From assembly GCA_028688145.1 (NCBI GenBank), contig JAQTYU010000003.1, positions 299,982 through 363,981 of the forward strand: DNA of 64,000 bases, in the 5' to 3' direction. Below the pieces are notes generated by a model. That model saw only the letters and a list, made by a program, of their open reading frames with translations. It did no database searches and was not told where the DNA came from. The position numbers and the translations under genes are program-made. Positions 35,641 through 44,147 of the stretch are shown piece after piece (within the stretch, counting starts at the first letter, position 1; the number at the start of each line of letters is the position of its first letter). Origin of the DNA: Thiotrichaceae bacterium (GTDB taxonomy: Bacteria; Pseudomonadota; Gammaproteobacteria; Beggiatoales; Beggiatoaceae).

Positions 35641-36573
35641 ATGACCACCCCCCCACAAGTTAGTTTTGTGACTATCACAGAAGATCAAGCAGGGCAACGG
35701 ATTGACAATTTCCTGCTCACTTATTTAAAAGGCGTTCCCAAAAGCCATATTTACCGCATTCTGCGCACGGGCGAAGTCCGCGCCAATAAAGGACGCATTA
35801 AACAAACTTATCGTTTAGTTGAAGGCGATATTATCCGCGTTCCTCCCGTCCAAGTCAGCGAAACGGTGCACACTGAACCGCCAAAAAGCGCGGTTGAAGT
35901 GCTGAAAAACTCAATTTTATACGAAGACGGCGGCTTGTTAATTATCAATAAGCCCTCAGGCATGGCAGTGCACGGCGGCAGCGGCTTAAGTTTTGGGGTG
36001 ATTGAAGGTTTACGCGCCTTGTTTCCCAACTTGCCCAATTTAGAACTGGTGCACCGTCTCGACCGTGATACTTCAGGCTGTTTAATGATTTCCAAAAAAT
36101 CCAGCGTGTTACGCCAATTACACGAACAATTGCGAGAAGGCACAATGCGCAAATCCTACCTCGCGCTGGTGCAAGGTTATTGGGAAGCACGGGTGCGCGA
36201 AGTCAACGCGCCTTTGAAGAAAAATATCCTACAATCTGGGGAACGAGTGGTGCGGGTCAATGTCGAAGGCAAGCCTGCGGTGACAAAATTCCAAGTGTTA
36301 CAACGCTTTGCCGATGCCACTTTAGTCAAAGCGATGCCCGTTACAGGACGCACCCATCAAATTCGTGTACACGCCACCCACGCCCAGCATCCCATCGCAG
36401 GCGATGACAAATACGGCAATGAAGATTTTGATCGTAAATTGCGCCCCTACGGATTGAAACGCTTATTTCTACACGCCGCAGAATTACAAGTCAGCGTCGG
36501 CGGCAAAGCGATTGAAGTGACTGCGCCCTTGCCTGCTGAATTACAACAACTTTTAGAAAAATTAGAGCCTTAA
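35641..36573 (+). CDS. rluC: 23S rRNA pseudouridine synthase RluC
   Basis: A 310-residue RluA-family enzyme. An S4 domain occupies residues 10-70 (GQRIDNFLLTYLKGVPKSHI). The catalytic motif HRLDRDTSGCLMISKK lies near residue 140, its Asp being the nucleophile, and GRTHQIRVHATHAQHPIAGD near 235 binds RNA. RluC makes pseudouridines at three sites in domain V of 23S rRNA. The next gene starts at the stop, and the order rluC-HAD-sppA is common in gammaproteobacteria. No clear ribosome binding site precedes the ATG at 35641. Confidence 0.93.
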   Translation: MTTPPQVSFVTITEDQAGQRIDNFLLTYLKGVPKSHIYRILRTGEVRANKGRIKQTYRLVEGDIIRVPPVQVSETVHTEPPKSAVEVLKNSILYEDGGLLIINKPSGMAVHGGSGLSFGVIEGLRALFPNLPNLELVHRLDRDTSGCLMISKKSSVLRQLHEQLREGTMRKSYLALVQGYWEARVREVNAPLKKNILQSGERVVRVNVEGKPAVTKFQVLQRFADATLVKAMPVTGRTHQIRVHATHAQHPIAGDDKYGNEDFDRKLRPYGLKRLFLHAAELQVSVGGKAIEVTAPLPAELQQLLEKLEP

Positions 36574-37251
36574 ATGCCTCATCATTTCCACGTATTAGCC
36601 TTTGATTGGGACGGTACTTTAATCGATTCTCAAGCGCGAATTGTGGGCAGTTTACACGCCGCAATTCGTGATGTGGGTTTAGAGCCGCGCACTGATCAAC
36701 AATTACGCAATATCATCGGCTTAAGTTTAGAAAGTGCGATGTTACATCTTTATCCGAATGTCGCCGCTGCGGATTGTTACGCGGTGATTGAACGGTATCG
36801 TCATTATTATTTTGCGGTGGGACTTGCGCCCACGCCCTTGTTCCCCAAAGTTAAAGAAACCCTAGGCAGTTTACAGGAACTCGGTTACACCTTGGCAGTT
36901 GCCACGGGCAAAAGTCGCGCAGGTTTAGATCGGGCTTTAGCGGAATGTGAACTCACCGAGTTTTTTACCCTTACCCGTTGTGCTGATGAAACCCGCTCCA
37001 AACCTGACCCGAAAATGTTATTTGAAATCATGGAAGTGTTAGCGGTCGCGCCCAAAAATATGTTAATGATTGGTGACAGCGAATATGATTTACAGATGGC
37101 AAATAATGCAGGCGTGCCCGCCGTCGGGGTCAATTATGGCGTACACGAACAACAACGTTTACAAGCTTTAAACCCATTGACTTGTTTAGATAATTTTGCC
37201 AGTTTATTAACCTGGCTACAGCGTGAAACTATTTTACCGCCGCAAGGCTAG
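36574..37251 (+). CDS. HAD-family phosphatase (phosphoglycolate-phosphatase-like)
   Basis: A 225-residue HAD-IA hydrolase. Motif I is AFDWDGTLIDS at residues 8-18, motif II the Thr of LAVATGKSRAGL near 110, motif III the Lys of SKPDPKMLFEI near 143, and motif IV IGDSEYDLQMANNAG near 170. The cap inserted after motif I is alpha-helical. The small substrate is not clear; Gph-like phosphoglycolate or pyridoxal-type phosphatase activity is possible. It abuts rluC and is followed by sppA after 11 bp. Confidence 0.85.
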   Translation: MPHHFHVLAFDWDGTLIDSQARIVGSLHAAIRDVGLEPRTDQQLRNIIGLSLESAMLHLYPNVAAADCYAVIERYRHYYFAVGLAPTPLFPKVKETLGSLQELGYTLAVATGKSRAGLDRALAECELTEFFTLTRCADETRSKPDPKMLFEIMEVLAVAPKNMLMIGDSEYDLQMANNAGVPAVGVNYGVHEQQRLQALNPLTCLDNFASLLTWLQRETILPPQG

Positions 37252-37262
37252 GAAACTCCATC

Positions 37263-38261
37263 ATGTCTGATATTGAAAAAGACGTAACTCCTCCAAAAAC
37301 TGAGCCTGTTGTTGAACCCACCAACTGGGAAAAAGATGTATTACATCGCTTTCTCGCCAGCTCAATTACTGAGCAACGCCGCGCCCGTCGCTGGGGTATT
37401 TTTTTTAAATTCTTAGTTTTTGCCTATTTATTCGCCTTATTATTTGCCCTCAAGCCCAATTGGTACAAATTCGATAAAGACGAAGGCGGCGAAGGCACAG
37501 GCAATAAACACACCGCAATTATCGAAATCAAGGGTGCAATTGCTGCCGATGGCGAAGCCAGTGCCGATAATATCATCACGGGTTTACGCGCCGCGTTCAA
37601 AGACAAGGACACCGCTGGCATTATTTTAAGAATCAACAGCCCGGGCGGCAGTCCTGTGCAAGCGGGTTATATCAATGATGAAATCGCACGCCTGCGGAAA
37701 AAACACGACAAAATCCCTGTTTATGCAGTCATCACCGATTTATGCGCTTCGGGCGGTTATTACATTGCGGCGGGCGCAGATAAGATTTATGCGGACAAAG
37801 CGAGTTTAGTCGGCTCGATTGGCGTGATTATGAGCAGTTTCGGTTTTGTCGATGCGATGGGGAAATTGGGCATTGAACGCCGTACTTTAACTTCTGGCGA
37901 ACACAAAGCCTTGCTTGATCCATTCTCACCCGTGAAAGAAGAAGAAACCAAGCATTTGAAAGCCATGCTCGACAACGTGCATCAACAATTTATTGACGTG
38001 GTCAAAAAAGGGCGCGGCGACCGTTTGAAAGACAATCCTGATTTATTTTCAGGCTTGATTTGGACGGGCGAAAAAGCCATTGAATTGGGTTTAGTCGATG
38101 CGCTGGGCAGCAGCAGTTCAGTAGCGCGCGATGTTATCAAAGCAGAAAAATTGGTGAATTTCACCCCGAAGGCGAACTATTTAGATCGTTTCGCAGAACG
38201 TTTGGGCGTAAGCGTAGCGAATTTACTGTTTCAAGCCAGTGCTAGCAATGTGATGAAGTAA
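37263..38261 (+). CDS. sppA: signal peptide peptidase SppA, S49 family
   Basis: A 332-residue inner-membrane serine protease that degrades signal peptide remnants. One N-terminal membrane segment (FFKFLVFAYLFALLFAL) lies near residues 47-64. The S49 domain follows: IIEIKGAIAADGEASADNI near 86, LRINSPGGSPVQAG near 120, the serine in DLCASGGYYIAAGADKIYAD, and the lysine in LTSGEHKALLDPFSP. It is a single-domain (short) form. It is last in the operon, followed by a nonamer palindrome and a terminator. Confidence 0.93.
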   Translation: MSDIEKDVTPPKTEPVVEPTNWEKDVLHRFLASSITEQRRARRWGIFFKFLVFAYLFALLFALKPNWYKFDKDEGGEGTGNKHTAIIEIKGAIAADGEASADNIITGLRAAFKDKDTAGIILRINSPGGSPVQAGYINDEIARLRKKHDKIPVYAVITDLCASGGYYIAAGADKIYADKASLVGSIGVIMSSFGFVDAMGKLGIERRTLTSGEHKALLDPFSPVKEEETKHLKAMLDNVHQQFIDVVKKGRGDRLKDNPDLFSGLIWTGEKAIELGLVDALGSSSSVARDVIKAEKLVNFTPKANYLDRFAERLGVSVANLLFQASASNVMK

Positions 38262-38267
38262 GGGATT

Positions 38268-38357
38268 GTCTGAACCGCAATTTACACAATTACCCCAATC
38301 AAAGAAATGCTTTTAAATTGCGGTAATTATGTGAATTGCGTGAATTGTGGTTCAGAC
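38268..38357. repeat. nonamer-phased palindrome, copy 1 (90 bp)
   Basis: Exactly ten 9-mers: GTCTGAACC, GCAATTTAC, ACAATTACC, CCAATCAAA, GAAATGCTT, TTAAATTGC, GGTAATTAT, GTGAATTGC, GTGAATTGT, GGTTCAGAC. The two ends are inverted repeats, and AATT recurs every nine bases in both arms. It lies 7 bp after the sppA stop and directly before that gene's terminator. Copies 2 and 3 are at 60592 and 61840. Confidence 0.9.
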
Positions 38358-38358
38358 C

Positions 38359-38394
38359 AGCCCCGATGTTTTTAAAAGCATCGGGGCTTTTTTA
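38359..38394 (+). terminator. rho-independent terminator of rluC-sppA
   Basis: AGCCCCGATG-TTTTTAAAAG-CATCGGGGCT followed by a T-rich run ends the operon. Confidence 0.9.
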
Positions 38395-38427
38395 TTACTT
38401 CCCCTTTTGACAAAGGAGGTGATATTC

Positions 38428-39699
38428 CTAATCGTTCAAACGTTCAATGCCCAAAACCTTGAGAATATATTTCTCAAACATCGGTTCAGCAACGCCCGTC
38501 CGCATCTTACGAATAAAATACTTTTCAAATGCGAGTTTGGCAACGTGCACCCATTTGCCTTTGCGTGACCAAGTCACATTGCGCGGTGGAATTTGCGGCA
38601 AGGCAACGAATGCCGCGCCCGTGTCGCCCATGTCGGCTAAACAAATAGCATTCCATGTCGCCGTTTTATAGTTGGTGTTGCCTTCAATATCGGCTTTGAT
38701 ATTTTGCACGATGGAAGTCACCATCGATTCGATCATGTAACCCGTTTTGGGCACACCGACAGGCACTGGAGTGGTTTCCATTGGGGGAATGGCTATCGCA
38801 ACCCCCGCGCTGAAAATATTTTTATACGCCTTGCTGCGTTGATGTGCATCGACCAATACAAAGCCGCGTGGATTGCATAAGCCTTCCACCGCTGCAACAG
38901 GATCAATGCCTTTGAATGCGGGAATCATCGCCGCATAATGATGTTCTAATTCATGCTGTTTGATGATGTCGCCGTGATCATTGTGTTCATCAATAAACAT
39001 TTTGCCGTTTTCGACTTTGATCACTTTGGCATTGGTAATCCACTTGATATGACGTTCCCGCAGCTCAGATTCCAGCAAACCTTTGGAGTCCCCAACCCCG
39101 CCTAAACCCATGTGACCAATATACGGCTCGCTGGTGACGTAAGTCATGGGCACATCTTTACGGCGTTTGGCACGGCGCAGGGCAGCTTCAATAATGAAGG
39201 CGAATTCGTAAGCAGGTCCAAAACAACTGGCGGCTTGGACTGCGCCGACGATGGTGTGTCCGGGATTATCCAGCAGTTTTAAATAGTTTTCGTAGGCAGT
39301 TTCAGCGTGGTCAACCGTGCAAAATGAATTGGTAAAGCCTTGAGGTCCTAAGCCTGGAACTTCTTCAAAGGCTAATCTTGCACCCGTCGCGATGACTAAA
39401 TAGTCATAGTCTAAATCTTGCCCATTTTGCAGTGTCAGTTTGTTTTTAACCGCATCAATCTTAGTAACCGCTTGTGCGATGAAGTTAATTTTTTTGCTTT
39501 TTAAGACGGGTTCGAGTTCTACAGTAATTTCTGAACGTTTGCGCCAACCGACGGCAATCCATGGATTTGACGGAACAAACTGAAAATAATCCACCGCATT
39601 CACGACAGTGACTTCATGCTGACTACCCAACACTGCTTTCATTTCATAAGCAGCGGGTAATCCCCCAATCCCTGCGCCCATAATCACAATATGCGCCAT
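38428..39699 (-). CDS. sqr: sulfide:quinone oxidoreductase
   Basis: A 423-residue FAD protein that oxidises sulfide to polysulfide/sulfur and reduces the quinone pool at the membrane. Start at 39699 (MAHIVIMGAGIGGLPAAYEM) is supported by CAGAGGAAAG; seven codons upstream are dropped. The FAD-binding GxGxxG is at 8-13. The three redox cysteines of well-studied SQRs are present: C127 (NSFCTVDHAE), C159 (AASCFGPAYEF) and C353 (AICLADMGDTG). The end resembles the Acidithiobacillus enzyme (PQIPPRNVTWSRKGKWVHVA), including an amphipathic region near 390. This is strong evidence for sulfide oxidation in this organism. Confidence 0.92.
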   Translation of the reverse strand: MAHIVIMGAGIGGLPAAYEMKAVLGSQHEVTVVNAVDYFQFVPSNPWIAVGWRKRSEITVELEPVLKSKKINFIAQAVTKIDAVKNKLTLQNGQDLDYDYLVIATGARLAFEEVPGLGPQGFTNSFCTVDHAETAYENYLKLLDNPGHTIVGAVQAASCFGPAYEFAFIIEAALRRAKRRKDVPMTYVTSEPYIGHMGLGGVGDSKGLLESELRERHIKWITNAKVIKVENGKMFIDEHNDHGDIIKQHELEHHYAAMIPAFKGIDPVAAVEGLCNPRGFVLVDAHQRSKAYKNIFSAGVAIAIPPMETTPVPVGVPKTGYMIESMVTSIVQNIKADIEGNTNYKTATWNAICLADMGDTGAAFVALPQIPPRNVTWSRKGKWVHVAKLAFEKYFIRKMRTGVAEPMFEKYILKVLGIERLND

Positions 39700-39966
39700 A
39701 TTTCTTTCCTCTGTGGTCAATTGATAGCTATTAAAAGCATTGTTGTTGTCCCCTTAATATAGCTTAAATTTAGGGAAAGCTGTGCCTTTAAAAACGGATT
39801 ATATTCCAAAACACTTAAACATAATTGCTTAATATGCAATTAATCATAATTGAAACATTGGGTTATAATTTTTATTCTATGGATACATCGTTAATCATCA
39901 AGGAGTTTGTATTTTAGTTAAACACATTATAAACTCGAACATCCTAAATTTAATCGGTTGTTAATC

Positions 39967-40155
39967 ATGTCCTTCCCCAACTATTTACGCTGGATTGATG
40001 CTATTTGCACGCGCTTGGAACAAGAACAAGTCACCTTGACTGCGCACGAAATTGAAAAAATGTTTAAACCCTTATTTGAAAAACAAATCCCCGCCGAACA
40101 AGCCATCGTGCAACAATGGCAACAAATTAATCAATATCGGCTCACGAAATTCTAA
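39967..40155 (+). CDS. small hypothetical protein
   Basis: A 62-residue protein (MSFPNYLRWIDAICTRLEQE...) with three probable helices and no signal peptide. It converges on hypF and overlaps its stop by 4 bases. An ATG three codons upstream (39958) is also possible. The sequence looks like a real small acidic protein, but the ribosome binding site is weak and no family is recognised. Confidence 0.45.
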   Translation: MSFPNYLRWIDAICTRLEQEQVTLTAHEIEKMFKPLFEKQIPAEQAIVQQWQQINQYRLTKF

Positions 40156-42422
40156 ACCTGTGAAATGCGGTGTAAATATTCAATCACCTGCCCAAAACTG
40201 AGAGCCGCATCATTCACGGGTAATTTCTCAGGAAAGTACACCGTAAATCCATTTTGCTCCAACAAATCAATGGCCAATTCACTCAACAAACGATTTTGAA
40301 ATACTCCGCCTGCAAGCCCCACTTGCGCTACAGGATACGCCGCCCGAATCGCCACCGCCTGCTGCAATAGCGCGTCCGCTAAACTGTGATGCGCCCCCGC
40401 CGCCCGCTCTGCCTGACTATAATTTGCATCCTGCATATATTCCACCAAGGGCGACCAATCCACCTGCCAACCCGTGGCGGTGGTTTGCAAAGTGAGCGGT
40501 GGAAAACGTGGTACGCCCTGAAAATTGGCGGCTATCGCTTCTAATTGCATCGGGGCTTGTCCTTCAAAACTGGCGGTGTGAATAATTCCCAACAAACTCG
40601 CCAAACCATCAAACAAACGCCCAGCCGCCGTGGTTTGTGGACAATTTAATTGAGAATCCCACATTTTTCTAAAAACTGCGATTTTATCCGAGTTTTCTAC
40701 GCTATTTAATTTCGCACTCGTTTCCCACGCAAGGCTTAAAGCCGTGCGCCAAACCTCACGAGTGACTTGTTCTCCACCCAACAAACGAAATGCTTTTAAA
40801 TGTGCTAAACGTTGCCATTGTCCCACTTGACCATACAAAGCTTCACCGCCCCAAAGCTCAGCATTTTCTCCAAAACCTACCCCATCCCAAGTAAAAATCA
40901 ACCAAGGCTTTAAATTCTGAAATTCTCCCGCCAGTGCAGACGCGTGGGCATGGTGGTGAAATACGGGAAAAGTCGCTAAACCGCAGCGTTTCGCCCAGCG
41001 TGAACTTGCATAATTTGGATGCGCATCATAAATTATAGTTTCTGCTTGAATATTATAAATTTGCTGAAAATCCTGAATAACTTGTGAAAATACATCCATA
41101 CTTCTTGCTGAACCCAAGTCTCCAATGTGAGGCGAAATCATAATTCTATCTTTAGCCGCTAACGCAATCGTATTTTTTAAATGCCCGCCCACTGCAAGCA
41201 CGGGATGCGGTAATTTAAACGGCAAACACATTTCTAAAGGCGCGCAACCTCTGCCTAAACGTAAGGGGCGCGGGCGTTGCTGAATTGTACGAAATACGGA
41301 ATCATCGGCAGGGCGCACAATTGGGCGATTATGATGTAAATAGGCTTCTGCAAGATGGCTTAGCCGTTGTGTTACTTCATAATTTTCGGTCAACACAGGT
41401 TCGCCGCTAAGATTGGCAGAAGTCGCAATCAGTGGTGAGCCAAATTCTTGTAATAATAAATGATGTAAAGGACTATATGGTAAAATAACCCCCATTTCAT
41501 TTAAATTAGGGGCAATAAGTTCAGTTAAATCATAAGTTATAGCTTTTGAAAGTAAAAGAATTGGACGTTGTGGTGATGTTAATAATTTGGCTTCTGAATC
41601 ATTTAAATTAACTTGCTGTTTTATATAAAATAATTCATCTATTTCGCCCACGGGAAACATCACTGCCAAAGGTTTTGCAGGACGTGGTTTGTGGGCGCGT
41701 AAACGGGCGATGCTGTCTAGATTTCGTACATCGCAAAATAAGTGATAACCGCCTATCCCTTTGACTGCAATAATTTTTCCTGCTTTTAACGCGTTAATAC
41801 TGGCTTGTAAAGCAGCTTCACCGTTTGCAGAAATTTGCGTGTTTTCTTCAAAACTTAAGATTGGACCGCATTCAGCACATGCCACAGGTTGCGCGTGAAA
41901 ACGCCTATCGTTGGGGTCGTGATATTCCACCGCACAGGCAGTGCACAAGGGAAAATCTGCCATGCTGGTGTTGGGGCGGTCGTAGGGCAAGCGTGTGATT
42001 AAGGTGTAGCGTGCGCCGCATTGGGTGCAATTGATGAAAGGATAGCGATAACGTCGGTTTGTCTGGTCGTGCAGTTCCTGCAAACATTCGGGGCAGATGA
42101 AATAATCGGGCGGCAAATGAATCGGGCTGTCGGTATCGGCGGTGCTGCTGAGAATTTGAAAATCGTTTAAGACTTCGCAGGCGCATATTTGCACACTTAA
42201 AATCTCGGCTTGCACCAAGGGCGGGGCTTTGAGGTGAAAATTTTCTGCAAATTGCGCGAGCGCGTTAGGCGTGCCTTGCAGGTGAATTTCGACTTGTCCG
42301 ATGCGATTTTTCACCCAACCGTTCAAACCATATTCTTTAGCAAGCCGATAAATATACGGGCGAAAACCCACGCCTTGCACTTGTCCTGTGAGTTGCCAAC
42401 GTTGGGCGGTGAGCATATTCAT
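40152..42422 (-). CDS. hypF: hydrogenase maturation carbamoyltransferase HypF
   Basis: A 756-residue enzyme that makes the cyanide ligands of [NiFe] hydrogenase from carbamoyl phosphate. Domains in order: acylphosphatase-like (residues 5-92, TGQVQGVGFRPYIYRLAKEY), two zinc-finger pairs (CPECLQE, CTQCGARY, CTACAVEY, CAECGP, about 108-180), YrdC-like (about 200-385, KAGKIIAVKGIGGYHLFCDV) and a Kae1-like domain (about 400-750, HHHAHASALAGEF and GLAGGVFQN). Length is usual. It stands alone, away from hypD, and no hydrogenase structural gene is in the window. Confidence 0.95.
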   Translation of the reverse strand: MNMLTAQRWQLTGQVQGVGFRPYIYRLAKEYGLNGWVKNRIGQVEIHLQGTPNALAQFAENFHLKAPPLVQAEILSVQICACEVLNDFQILSSTADTDSPIHLPPDYFICPECLQELHDQTNRRYRYPFINCTQCGARYTLITRLPYDRPNTSMADFPLCTACAVEYHDPNDRRFHAQPVACAECGPILSFEENTQISANGEAALQASINALKAGKIIAVKGIGGYHLFCDVRNLDSIARLRAHKPRPAKPLAVMFPVGEIDELFYIKQQVNLNDSEAKLLTSPQRPILLLSKAITYDLTELIAPNLNEMGVILPYSPLHHLLLQEFGSPLIATSANLSGEPVLTENYEVTQRLSHLAEAYLHHNRPIVRPADDSVFRTIQQRPRPLRLGRGCAPLEMCLPFKLPHPVLAVGGHLKNTIALAAKDRIMISPHIGDLGSARSMDVFSQVIQDFQQIYNIQAETIIYDAHPNYASSRWAKRCGLATFPVFHHHAHASALAGEFQNLKPWLIFTWDGVGFGENAELWGGEALYGQVGQWQRLAHLKAFRLLGGEQVTREVWRTALSLAWETSAKLNSVENSDKIAVFRKMWDSQLNCPQTTAAGRLFDGLASLLGIIHTASFEGQAPMQLEAIAANFQGVPRFPPLTLQTTATGWQVDWSPLVEYMQDANYSQAERAAGAHHSLADALLQQAVAIRAAYPVAQVGLAGGVFQNRLLSELAIDLLEQNGFTVYFPEKLPVNDAALSFGQVIEYLHRISQV

Positions 42423-42910
42423 TAAATTACCCTGTATAAAAATCGTGCTTTCTTGATTTGTAGTCGCTGTAGTTTAATAGACTTTAGGTGATGCTATAAA
42501 AAAATCTCTCACATCTAAAAGTTTATGATGATATTAAGGATTTTGCTGTCTTGATGTGGGTGAACAATAAAATGGCCATCTTTAGTAAAATATTTTTATC
42601 TTTCAAGAATGTCGGAAAAATAAACAGTATTTTATGCGTTAAATTTCCTAACATATTATTTTTATTTATAATAATCATTATTGAACGAGTGTTTTACTTT
42701 AAGAATTACAATAATAAAAACAGTCTTATTTCCTATAACTCATGGTTATATAGCAATTGGTTTATTTTTTACTTTAAACTTATTTAGTTGTTAATCAGGT
42801 GAAATTTTTTTAGACATCTTCTATACTAGCCGCGAACTTGATGGCTGAATAATCGAGTTTAATACGTTGTTAAAAGTATTTTTTGACTTTCACAAGGACG
42901 AGTACACATT
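42423..42910. other. AT-rich intergenic region between hypF and the HdeA-like gene
   Basis: These 488 bases hold the divergent promoters. They are very AT-rich, with homopolymer A and T runs. The plus-strand frame 42551-42787 has only the composition of translated AT-rich DNA, with Asn, Lys, Ile and Phe runs, and is not called. The HdeA-like gene has the leader CACAAGGACGAGTACACATT, with a good AAGGA site. Confidence 0.5.
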
Positions 42911-43222
42911 ATGAAATTATCCGTATTATGGGTAAGCCTGATTGCTGCAAGTTTAGTCTGTTCACCCGCTGCTTTTGCTAAGAAAGGCGGTGAAGTAAGC
43001 ATCGACATGAAAGCTTCTACTTGCAAAGATGTTGATGAATTAGATGAAGAATCCGCCCCTTTCTTCTTAATCTGGATCGATGGTTATTTGTCAGGTGTAT
43101 CTGGCGACACCACGTTCAGCACCAAAGAATTCAAGCGTTTCGTAGATGAATTGGCGAAATACTGTACCAAAAATCCTGATTCAGGTTTATTAGATGCAGC
43201 TAAGAAAGTCGGCATCCAATAA
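42911..43222 (+). CDS. HdeA/HdeB-family periplasmic protein
   Basis: A 103-residue exported protein with signal peptide MKLSVLWVSLIAASLVCSPA and cleavage near AAFA-KK. The mature part has two cysteines (C38 and C85) spaced as in the HdeA disulfide, with IDMKASTCKDVDELDEESAP, then FFLIWIDGYLSGVSGD. HdeA proteins are acid-activated periplasmic chaperones. In sulfur oxidisers acid is made outside the cytoplasm, which would give such a protein a role, though this is inference. A hairpin terminator follows. Confidence 0.75.
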   Translation: MKLSVLWVSLIAASLVCSPAAFAKKGGEVSIDMKASTCKDVDELDEESAPFFLIWIDGYLSGVSGDTTFSTKEFKRFVDELAKYCTKNPDSGLLDAAKKVGIQ

Positions 43223-43266
43223 ATTACGCAATGAATACAGCAAAATATAAACTTGCTGTATAACGC

Positions 43267-43303
43267 AAAAAAGCCGTAAACTCTAAGAGCTTACGGCTTT
43301 TTT
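43267..43303. terminator. bidirectional terminator between the HdeA-like gene and the flavodoxin gene
   Basis: AAAAAAGCCGTAA...TTACGGCTTTTTT is flanked by A and T runs, so it can end both the plus-strand HdeA-like gene and the minus-strand nif operon. Confidence 0.9.
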
Positions 43304-43324
43304 AATGGCAAAATAACGGGTTAA

Positions 43325-43837
43325 TTATAAACCGAAATCACCACGAATTTGATCGACCCATTGAGCAATACGGTCTTTGGTTAAATCAGCTTGATTGTCT
43401 TGGTCGAGCACTAAGCCCACAAAATCCCCATCAATCAAACCCTTTGATTTTTCAAAATCATAGCCATCACTAGACCAACCGCCACCCACTAACTTCGCAG
43501 GAGTTTTGACAAGCGCGTGATAGATAATGCCTAAACCATCAACAAACTCATGTCCATAAGCATTTTGGTCACCTAAACCATACAATGCGACGGTTTTGCC
43601 TGTGAAGTCAACGCTGTCTAAATTTGGCAACAGCATTTGCCAATCATCCTGCAATTCACCATCGCCCAAAGTCGGCGTACCAAAAATTAAGAATTCATAT
43701 TTCGCGACATCTTCAGGCGTAACTTTAGCGACATTGAAAATGTCTACTACATCATCACCGATTTGCCGAACAATAAACTTCGCAATCTTGCGGGTGTTGC
43801 CGGTATCCGTACCGTAAAATAAGCCAATTTTTGCCAT
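43325..43837 (-). CDS. nifF: flavodoxin, probable electron donor to nitrogenase
   Basis: A 170-residue long-chain flavodoxin. The FMN phosphate loop is FYGTDTGNTRKIA near residues 8-20; the aromatic and acidic loops are GTPTLGDGELQDDW near 54 and YGLGDQNAYGHEFVDGLG near 86. Its place at the end of the nif operon suggests that it serves nitrogenase reductase as NifF. Spacing to the upstream gene is 34 bp with a GGGAGG-type leader. A general FldA role cannot be excluded. Confidence 0.85.
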   Translation of the reverse strand: MAKIGLFYGTDTGNTRKIAKFIVRQIGDDVVDIFNVAKVTPEDVAKYEFLIFGTPTLGDGELQDDWQMLLPNLDSVDFTGKTVALYGLGDQNAYGHEFVDGLGIIYHALVKTPAKLVGGGWSSDGYDFEKSKGLIDGDFVGLVLDQDNQADLTKDRIAQWVDQIRGDFGL

Positions 43838-43871
43838 ATTCTTCTATCTCTCAAGTGGGAGGACGAATTTA

Positions 43872-44147
43872 TTAATCTTCTTCAGGTACGACTTCTGCAA
43901 CAACAATACCTGTGGCATTATCAAAGTCATTGGTCAAGCACAAGCAATGTTGACTGCTGTTGACCAAGTATAAATTAAAAGCCTCGCTCGTGTATACGGG
44001 CTTTCCCCTGTGGATGTCATCATCCAAACAGTAGGTAAAATGCACACCTGCAAACTGTTTACGCAATTCCAACATCGTGGTTTCACTTAACACAGGAAAT
44101 TGCTGTAACGCAGTTGCGATTTCTTGGGTTAAAGATTCTGCGATCAT
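43872..44147 (-). CDS. nif-associated small protein (DUF6129-like)
   Basis: A 91-residue acidic protein overlapping the end of nifY by 4 bases. It begins with a helical segment (LTQEIATALQQFPVLSETTM) and ends with strands including YLVNSSQHCLCLTNDFDN. Similar small proteins occur next to nifY/nafY in gammaproteobacterial nif clusters (DUF6129, assigned from memory). Function is unknown; translational coupling suggests a partner of NifY. Confidence 0.55.
   Translation of the reverse strand: MIAESLTQEIATALQQFPVLSETTMLELRKQFAGVHFTYCLDDDIHRGKPVYTSEAFNLYLVNSSQHCLCLTNDFDNATGIVVAEVVPEED

Noticed and set aside
42551..42787. Plus-strand frame of 78 codons upstream of the HdeA-like gene
   Set aside because: Low-complexity Asn/Phe/Ile product without a ribosome binding site; read as AT-rich intergenic DNA.
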